Below are positions 39,276 to 44,972 of a DNA stretch of 44,972 nucleotides, in pieces. The stretch is from Planctomycetaceae bacterium. Lineage in GTDB: Bacteria > Planctomycetota > Planctomycetia > Pirellulales > Pirellulaceae. A program made the translations under genes and the position numbers. The notes under the pieces are model-generated. The model worked only from the letters and a program-made list of their open reading frames with translations, ran no database searches and was not told the DNA's origin. Position 1 is the stretch's first letter. The number at the start of each line of letters is the position of its first letter. The stretch lies in NCBI GenBank assembly GCA_002724245.1, contig PBOG01000039.1, positions 11,342-56,313 on the forward strand, in the 5' to 3' direction.

Positions 39276-40463
39276 CTATTTAATCCTGCCGTACTTCTTC
39301 AACACCTCTATCAGTTGGTCGTGGGGCAGGGCGTACGATTTGTTCCCATTGATCCCCGTCATCGTTTCCGCTGCAACCATCGCATTCACAATCGACTCCT
39401 CTACGGCTTGCACGGTGGCCTCAAACAGGGGAGTGATCAGATCATTGGGAAGCATCTTGACTGTCGTTGTCGCGGTCCTGTCAAACGCGCCTTCGTTTGC
39501 AGTCGAAAAAGCAAGAAAGATATCGCCCGACCCATTGCTGCCACGGCCACCGACGATCCCAATGCCCAGGGGGACGCGTTGTGCGATGCGTTTCAGCTGA
39601 TGGGGCAGCAGAGGAGCGTCCGTCGCCACCACCGCGATGATCGAACCATCCCCTTCTCGTCGGTTCGAGTGGGGTGGCGCATGGAATTCGTCGGGCAGGA
39701 CATCCCGCAACTCCACGCCCACGGGAACACCGGCAATTGTCAGGTTTTTGCGCGCGCCAAAATTGGCCTGGACAAGTACGCCCACAGTGCAGGTTGCCTC
39801 GCCCACCACAACGCTTCGCGACGCTGTCCCAATCCCCCCTTTGAAGCCGAGACAGCGCATGCCCGTCCCGCCTCCCACATTTCCCTCCAGCACCTTGCCG
39901 CCCTGGGCCACCCCGATGGCCTCCAGAACGTGTTTTTCCTTGACGTGAAAGCCATAAATATCATTCAGAAACCCGTCGTAGGTTTCCCCTACCACCGGGT
40001 AAGTGTACCACCAGTCCTCGTTTCCATACCAACCGGTGTCGACGTACCACTTGAGGACGGTGTCTCTGACAACACCCACACTGTTCGTGTTGGTAATCAT
40101 GACCGGGGTTTCCAGAAAACCGGACTCCGTCACCCAGGTCGTGCCGGTCATTTCCCCATTGCCATTCAAACTGTACCAGTTGGCATAGACCGGACTGAAT
40201 TTTTTGCCGCGCGGAAAAATGGCCGTAACCCCGGTCCGCACTGGCCCTCGGCCTGCCACGTTCCGACCATTACCAGAGATGATCGTGCTGTGTCCAACTT
40301 GCACGCCGGCCACATCGGTGATGGCATTGTTCGGGCCAGGGATCCCGACAAAAGGGATCCCCAGATCCCGGGCCCGACGCTTCTTCTCACCTGCCATAGC
40401 CCCCACTCCTCCCCACGACAAGAGCACTGTTACCATCAACGAAAACACGCGTGCACGATTCAT
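39276..40463 (-). CDS. P1 family (DmpA/BapA-type) self-processing aminopeptidase
   Basis: 395 residues with a signal peptide (MNRARVFSLMVTVLLSWGGV). The family cleaves itself before a serine that becomes the N-terminal nucleophile, and hydrolyses L- and D-amino-acid or beta-amino-acid amides and peptides. The expected landmarks are present: AGVQVGHSTIISG near the start, GGGTGMRCLGFKGGIGTASR (about 195-214), and EGDGSIIAVVATDAPLLP, in which Ser274 matches the processing site and nucleophile. GSGDIFLAFSTAN lies after it. The length equals that of typical members. The upstream gene ends 80 bases before its start and the ceramidase-like gene follows after 127 bases, consistent with an operon for amide or peptide breakdown. 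Confidence 0.92.
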   Translation of the reverse strand: MNRARVFSLMVTVLLSWGGVGAMAGEKKRRARDLGIPFVGIPGPNNAITDVAGVQVGHSTIISGNGRNVAGRGPVRTGVTAIFPRGKKFSPVYANWYSLNGNGEMTGTTWVTESGFLETPVMITNTNSVGVVRDTVLKWYVDTGWYGNEDWWYTYPVVGETYDGFLNDIYGFHVKEKHVLEAIGVAQGGKVLEGNVGGGTGMRCLGFKGGIGTASRSVVVGEATCTVGVLVQANFGARKNLTIAGVPVGVELRDVLPDEFHAPPHSNRREGDGSIIAVVATDAPLLPHQLKRIAQRVPLGIGIVGGRGSNGSGDIFLAFSTANEGAFDRTATTTVKMLPNDLITPLFEATVQAVEESIVNAMVAAETMTGINGNKSYALPHDQLIEVLKKYGRIK

Positions 40464-40543
40464 CTTTGGCCCACTTTTACATCAAGGAAACAAACGGTCC
40501 ATTTGCGATCACACACCGCCTTCCTACCGAGCCTCTGCCAGCA

Positions 40544-42058
40544 TTACTGGAATTGAAAGGAAAACAGATCGGCATCCTTCAGCTCGAATACCAGTTGCAC
40601 GGTCTTGCCAGACCACGCGCTGACGTCTTGCGTCACATCGTCACCCATCAGCCATTCGACGGGCCGTTCCAGCGAATCGCCATAGATCGCTGGACAATCA
40701 GGCAACGCGTACCCTGCCACCGGCTGCCCGCTGGCATCCAACAGCCCGACGCGGATCCCGCCGCGAGCGGAACTGGAGTAATTGATCACCAGTCGCCGGC
40801 CTTTGAACTTGAGTGGTCGCGTTACCAGTTTGCCGCCAGCCATCGGTGCGTTGACTGCAACAAATCCATCCATCCGGAGCGAATAGCGACGCAGCTTGCC
40901 TGGCCTGCCATTCTGCAATGTCCCTTCCGTGAGGTACATCGAAAGTTCGTCTGGAGCGTCTGCGGCGACCACGGATTTGGTTTCGACCAGTCCCCAATTC
41001 TGGTACGTGTCACCGTAAAACCAGCTGTCGCGTGTGCGCAACCCCGGTCGAATGAAGGCCTCTTGCCAGACGTGGAACCGCAAGCCGTCTCGGCTACACA
41101 TAAAGAGCCCTTCGGTAACCGCAGTCCCTTCTCGCACGGACCGCGCCGAGCGGGCTTGGCGATATTTCGACTGAGGCAAATAGCGTGTCGCCGGATTAAG
41201 GCCACGATCTTCGTAGCGGGTGGGAAAACCTACCAGCAAATGTGGTGCGCGATGGTAAGGCGTGATCTGATTGGTATACAGTTCCCCGCCACGAGACGGC
41301 ACATAGTCAAGGAACACGGGCTCTGTCCAATGAATCAGATCGTCGGAGGTTTCCGTCATGATGTCGCGCCCCTTGCGGAACTGGCGGTGATACCCACGGA
41401 ACGTCTGACGGTGCGCATCCCAGAAGATGACATTCTGGGAATCAAATGCGCCCTTGGTAATGACCGGCCGGGCACCCATTTTCCGCCACATTCTGCCATC
41501 CCCTGAGGCCAGCACTTCCAGCGGCCCTCCCCCAATCGCCTTGAAACGTTCGTTCGCTGGAACTCCAGGTCGCGTATCGACGAAGGGGCTGAAATTGTGG
41601 GCGACATAACCGAATTGTTTCTCCGAAATCACGATGTTGTTTTCCTTGGAGCCCGCAAATTCCACCAGCCCTACCTGGGGACGTTTCCAGTGGATCCCGT
41701 CACGACTTTCTGCATAGCAATATGTCTGCGGGTGAGTCGGCTCCAACCCGAAGGCATAATCGCCACCTCGATAGTACATCCGGTAGAGATCCCCATCCTG
41801 GAACACCGTGACATAATTGACCCCGTTTCCTTCCCACGGCTGATCGCATACCAGTACCACCTCGCGAGGCACCGGCCGTTGCAGGATCTGGCGGGCCTCA
41901 CCTTCCAGTGTCTGCACCAGGAAGCCGTCGACGAACAATTCCCGTCGCGACCCAATATCGATCGGCGCGTCACCTTCCTGCGCACCTGCCGACGTTTCCG
42001 ACAGCAGACACAAAAGTAAAACCAGCGCCCACCACTGACTTGTCACTCGGCCTTCCAT
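40544..42058 (-). CDS. Secreted sugar-hydrolase-like five-bladed propeller protein
   Basis: 504 residues if started at the ATG at 42058, which has AAGGG nine bases upstream and opens a signal peptide (WWALVLLLCLLSETSAGAQ); ATGs at 42064 and 42076 are alternatives. It is a planctomycete/verrucomicrobial group related in fold to GH32/GH43-type propellers: IDIGSRRELFVDGFLV at the start, then blade-like segments (LYRMYYRGGD, YCYAESRDGIHWKRP, ETSDDLIHWTEPVFL). The C-terminal beta-sandwich ends VRVGL-like and LVFELKDADLFSFQFQ, common in this group. No catalytic residues can be assigned, so activity on sugars is inferred from the fold only. It is the first gene of the leftward five-gene run. Confidence 0.8.
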   Translation of the reverse strand: MEGRVTSQWWALVLLLCLLSETSAGAQEGDAPIDIGSRRELFVDGFLVQTLEGEARQILQRPVPREVVLVCDQPWEGNGVNYVTVFQDGDLYRMYYRGGDYAFGLEPTHPQTYCYAESRDGIHWKRPQVGLVEFAGSKENNIVISEKQFGYVAHNFSPFVDTRPGVPANERFKAIGGGPLEVLASGDGRMWRKMGARPVITKGAFDSQNVIFWDAHRQTFRGYHRQFRKGRDIMTETSDDLIHWTEPVFLDYVPSRGGELYTNQITPYHRAPHLLVGFPTRYEDRGLNPATRYLPQSKYRQARSARSVREGTAVTEGLFMCSRDGLRFHVWQEAFIRPGLRTRDSWFYGDTYQNWGLVETKSVVAADAPDELSMYLTEGTLQNGRPGKLRRYSLRMDGFVAVNAPMAGGKLVTRPLKFKGRRLVINYSSSARGGIRVGLLDASGQPVAGYALPDCPAIYGDSLERPVEWLMGDDVTQDVSAWSGKTVQLVFELKDADLFSFQFQ

Positions 42059-42444
42059 AAACATACGCCCTTTCATACGGGAGAGTCAGGATCAAACTGC
42101 CAGACGCGCCGTCCCCGCTTCAGCGTTGGCTTGATTGTGCCGAAACGAGTTACCCGTGGCCGCAGCCCGCGGCGCAAAGCCAATCGACGTCGTCAGATTC
42201 TAACGCACGCGTTCCGGCAACGACAAAGGTCTTGCGGAGCAGCCCAGCTGGACCAGCACCGCGCCCCACAGCCCGGGACGTTTGTCACGCGGGACCAGAA
42301 ACATGGTTTTCCCGGGTCAAGCAAGCACAGCCGTTCCGTTTTATACTATGGCATAACATGTCGTCGCTCGACGTGGCAGCATGTCGTGGCTGACCCCACC
42401 AGTCCAACGCGGACTACCCGCCTCTCCACCCGGTTTCACTTACG
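42059..42444. other. Divergent intergenic region
   Basis: About 386 bases between the leftward propeller gene and the rightward HU-like gene; promoters for both should lie here. A TATACT hexamer at 42342-42347 could be a -10 element for the rightward gene, but no good -35 partner is present. A plus-strand frame at 42131-42448 is arginine/serine-rich without recognisable features and is probably not a gene. Confidence 0.45.
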
Positions 42445-44322
42445 ATGAACTCACCTTTTGACGCCCACAACGGTGCAGCCCCCCAACCCCACGCCCAGCT
42501 AGTGGAACTCGCCGGGAAATTGTCTGATAGAGAGATCTACACCGCAGACCGTGAACAGCTGATCACGGGTCTCGCGTCGCGCCGTTTCCAGTTCAAGACG
42601 ATCGTTCACCAAGTCACCAAAAGTTACGTGTCGGATCTCGACTCTCACCGGGATGGCATGACTGTGGAAGGCGTGCTGCTCACGACAGACATCGCGGTCC
42701 AGGTTCAATTCCCCGCAGAACTGAATGAACTGATCTCCATCCTCCAACCAGGCGAAAGTGTGCTGGTAGACGGTGTGCTGAACCGCTGGATGACGGGCCT
42801 TGATCGCCTGGAGTTCTGGAGCGGATACCCACGCACTGAAACACTCGATGCGGCCGCCGTTGACGCGACCCCCACGCCGGTTGTCGCGGACACGACGCTT
42901 GCCAACAGTGCGCCAGGCGAAACAGCGGATGATGTGGTGGAGCCTCCTCCCCCACCGGCCCCAGACAAATCGGCCGAGCCGCCAGCGCATTTGGACATTC
43001 GCAATGATGCCACGCCTCCCACGGAGAGCACCGCTGGCACCACCAACGGAGTTGCGTCTGTCGAGTCACACCAGGAACCCCTCACGTCGGACTCCGGCAC
43101 GGCCCCAGACGCTCCAGCGTTCCCTGTCGCCATCGCCGCAGACGACGCGATTGGAGAAATGTCCGCAGAGGACAAACAAGCGGCTCCCCAAGGAGAAAAG
43201 TCGGAAGGGAATGCCGCGGACGCTCGGGCTGTGGATGAGGGCGACACGGCAGAGGACGACACGCAGCAGATGCCAGCCGCGCGGAAGGCCTTCGCCCAGC
43301 GGCGCAGTACCATCACCAGCCAACAGATCACCAAACATATCGCCACAAGCTGCAGCGTCACGGAACCGCAGGCCGCTGCCGCCATTGAGGCGTTGTGGAC
43401 CATCATCACCAACAGCAGGCACGACTACAGCGGTGGTCGCTCGCCCCTGGAGATCCCCTTTTTCGGACAGTTCAGGTTGGTCACCGGCACCCTCGAGTTC
43501 AAATCACACACCAGCAGTACCTTCCAGGCACAGGCCTCCGAGCGTGCCCGGCAGCGCCCACAAGAACAGCAACGCCAACTCGCCGCGGCGCAGGAAGCAG
43601 CTCGGCAAGAGCAACTGCAGCTGTTGGCCGGCCAGATCTACCACCAGCACAGCAGGTTGCCCGTCTCCGCGATGCAAGCCACCGCCTCGACCATCAACAA
43701 AGACGCAGGCCGCGATCACTGGTCGGGCGTCTTCTCCGCGGTGAAAGCGGCCGCCCCGACCGGTGATGACTCGCTGTCAGAGGTCCCCTTTGAGCAGCAA
43801 CTGGCCCGCGCCACCAGCGAATCCGCCAACGTCGATTTGGAAACGGCGCTGCAGCTGACATGGGAGTTGATCGAAACCCTCTGTGCGATCATGGCGCACG
43901 GCAAGGTTTCAATCCGCTGGGCGCGACGTGGCGAGATGATTCCTTCACGCGACAGTGAGGATGTCACCTATCAGTTCCGCACGTACTCGACGTTTGGTTC
44001 GACGCCGTCAACTTCCGTGCCAGCCAAACGTACCACAGCCAGCCAACTGACTCGCAAGACCGGCAGCCAAACCGCCAACCGGGGATGCCTCGCCAGCACG
44101 CTTTCTCTAATAACTTACATAACCTACATAGCGTTAGTCGTGATCAGCGTGCTGGCTCTCACGATTCCACTAGCGAGTGGGTACCAGCTCCTGAGCTCGC
44201 CACCCCACAAATCTGGCATAACTTGGTTTACCATGTTGCTTGGCATGGCGATCTGTGTCGCTCCGTGTCGGATCAGTTACTCGGCGACGCGAAGCTACTG
44301 GAGGCAAAAACGGCGCCGGTGA
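42445..44322 (+). CDS. Membrane-anchored protein with HU/IHF-like domain and embedded DUF1501 fragment
   Basis: 625 residues, family not recognised as a whole. The N-terminus (about 15-130) is beta-rich and OB-fold-like. A long acidic, Pro/Thr/Ala-rich linker follows (about 135-285). Residues about 289-357 resemble the HU/IHF DNA-binding fold: TSQQITKHIATSCSVTEPQA, a following helix, then a FFGQFRLVTG turn like the GFGxF of HU. A Gln/Ala/Arg-rich coiled coil comes next (about 360-405). Residues 416-433 (TINKDAGRDHWSGVFSAV) are identical to the DUF1501 signature and foreign to this context. A possible second, divergent HU-like unit lies at about 460-515. Two hydrophobic spans near 549-580 and 590-610 anchor the C-terminus. 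No signal peptide. The small membrane-protein gene follows after 66 bases. Confidence 0.7.
   Translation: MNSPFDAHNGAAPQPHAQLVELAGKLSDREIYTADREQLITGLASRRFQFKTIVHQVTKSYVSDLDSHRDGMTVEGVLLTTDIAVQVQFPAELNELISILQPGESVLVDGVLNRWMTGLDRLEFWSGYPRTETLDAAAVDATPTPVVADTTLANSAPGETADDVVEPPPPPAPDKSAEPPAHLDIRNDATPPTESTAGTTNGVASVESHQEPLTSDSGTAPDAPAFPVAIAADDAIGEMSAEDKQAAPQGEKSEGNAADARAVDEGDTAEDDTQQMPAARKAFAQRRSTITSQQITKHIATSCSVTEPQAAAAIEALWTIITNSRHDYSGGRSPLEIPFFGQFRLVTGTLEFKSHTSSTFQAQASERARQRPQEQQRQLAAAQEAARQEQLQLLAGQIYHQHSRLPVSAMQATASTINKDAGRDHWSGVFSAVKAAAPTGDDSLSEVPFEQQLARATSESANVDLETALQLTWELIETLCAIMAHGKVSIRWARRGEMIPSRDSEDVTYQFRTYSTFGSTPSTSVPAKRTTASQLTRKTGSQTANRGCLASTLSLITYITYIALVVISVLALTIPLASGYQLLSSPPHKSGITWFTMLLGMAICVAPCRISYSATRSYWRQKRRR
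43690..43743 (+). repeat. 54-base DUF1501 block inside the HU-like gene (presumed acquired copy)
   Basis: Gap-free match to 15965-16018 with 52 of 54 bases identical; both differences (43710 C and 43743 G) are silent. It encodes TINKDAGRDHWSGVFSAV in frame at residues 416-433 of a protein with no other DUF1501 similarity. Identity stops abruptly at the upstream edge and fades after the last valine codon. Confidence 0.9.
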
Positions 44323-44388
44323 GCAGTGTGCCGCCGCATTCTCAGCCGCAACACTCCTCCGCTTCCATCTCCCATCTGCACACGCACT

Positions 44389-44859
44389 ATGACTAGTTCT
44401 TCCAGCCTCAAGCAGCACCGTCAGCAACGGTATGCATTGCTCTCAATCTGGAGCTTCTTCGCCGTCATCTCCCTGCTGGCCTGGTGCTTTACACAGGCCT
44501 TCATGCCCCTGATCATGTCCTTCAGCGTACTCTGTATCGCCCTCCTGTTTGACACGCTGTTGCGTTATGTCGGAAAGGAAAAACGCAGCCCGCTCGACTG
44601 GCTTGTGATCCTGCCTTTCAAAGCGATCTGGTTCGCGTTGCAATTTCTCTACGCACCGCTGCTGGAAATTCTCTGTAAGATCCCCCTGGGGTTGCCTCTG
44701 TTTGTCGGTGTCAACGTGTATCTCAGCACACTGGACCTGTGGGGTCTGGAAAACGTATTTGCGTTGCTGGGTGCTGTCTTTGGATTGAACTGGATCTTGG
44801 TCCTTTATGTATCTTTCCTGAGTTGGCTGTCGAGCCTCGCTGAGGGGAGTGAGAATTAG
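44389..44859 (+). CDS. Small multi-span membrane protein of unknown function
   Basis: 156 residues from the ATG at 44389; the frame extends to 44326 but the extra residues are polar and overlap nothing useful. About four hydrophobic segments are visible (YALLSIWSFFAVISLLAW, PLIMSFSVLCIALLFDTLL, LVILPFKAIWFALQFLYAPL, and the C-terminal VFALLGAVFGLNWILVLYVS), with a short charged loop KEKRSPLD between the second and third. I do not recognise a family. It lies 66 bases after the HU-like membrane protein on the same strand, so the two are probably co-transcribed and may work together at the membrane. Confidence 0.65.
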   Translation: MTSSSSLKQHRQQRYALLSIWSFFAVISLLAWCFTQAFMPLIMSFSVLCIALLFDTLLRYVGKEKRSPLDWLVILPFKAIWFALQFLYAPLLEILCKIPLGLPLFVGVNVYLSTLDLWGLENVFALLGAVFGLNWILVLYVSFLSWLSSLAEGSEN

Positions 44860-44972
44860 CGTAGTGCGACCGCATGCCAGACCAGTGGACGGTATCCAAA
44901 TGATTCCCTGCCCGCCTCATCCCATCATTCCACCGTTCGGTTACACCAGGAGCTGAGCACAAGGTCCCCTCG

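Noticed and set aside
42131-42448. 105-codon plus-strand frame overlapping the start of the HU-like gene
   Set aside because: Composition is arginine/serine-rich and low in hydrophobic residues, typical of a spurious frame; no ribosome binding site.

Overview
This window is from a bacterium of the phylum Planctomycetota, most likely class Planctomycetia. The evidence is the set of lineage-typical families: two PSD1-type proteins (planctomycete cytochrome c + DUF1549 + DUF1553), three DUF1501 proteins, two very large PVC-type haem-binding proteins with beta-propeller, HEAT-like and c-type cytochrome modules, and a CotH/lamin-tail protein. Most genes also lack a clear Shine-Dalgarno site, and the DNA is moderately GC-rich. 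lepA (elongation factor 4) is the only housekeeping gene recognised with certainty. No rRNA, tRNA, CRISPR array, transposase or integrase was seen.

Layout. (1) 1-5225, leftward: possible start of a gene leaving the window at base 45, then a DUF1501 -> PSD1 pair. (2) 5526-21675, eight rightward genes: pectate-lyase-like beta-helix protein, unknown secreted protein, antibiotic-biosynthesis-type monooxygenase, a 1731-residue fusion (polysaccharide deacetylase-like + FG-GAP + PVC haem protein + cytochrome c + carbohydrate-binding-like tail), a solitary DUF1501 protein, a DUF4153/DUF4173-type membrane protein, an ankyrin-repeat protein and an unknown secreted glycosidase-like protein. (3) 21715-29544, leftward: a CotH/lamin-tail/lectin-like protein followed by a PVC haem protein fused to a DUF6807 (PmoA-like) domain. 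(4) 29940-33171, rightward: PQQ-type beta-propeller protein and lepA. (5) 33238-42058, five closely spaced leftward genes: sugar-hydrolase-like propeller, P1 (DmpA/BapA) peptidase, ceramidase-like amidase, PSD1 and DUF1501. (6) 42445-44859, rightward: a membrane-anchored protein with an HU/IHF-like domain and a small multi-span membrane protein.

How they fit together. Most products carry signal peptides or Tat-like leaders and belong to families that planctomycetes use outside the cytoplasm to handle complex organic matter. The window reads as several secreted degradation modules (carbohydrate, amide and peptide substrates) separated by single housekeeping or hypothetical genes. Substrates cannot be named from sequence alone.

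The most unusual signal is a 54-base (18-codon) stretch shared almost perfectly and in the same frame between the solitary DUF1501 gene (15965-16018) and the unrelated HU-like gene (43690-43743). The two copies differ only at two synonymous third positions. It looks like a recent in-frame patch of the DUF1501 signature block copied into a DNA-binding-type protein. Other points are an exact 15-base tandem duplication in a signal-peptide region, a ceramidase-like protein without the family's serine nucleophile, and a 13-bp perfect inverted repeat after the beta-helix gene.
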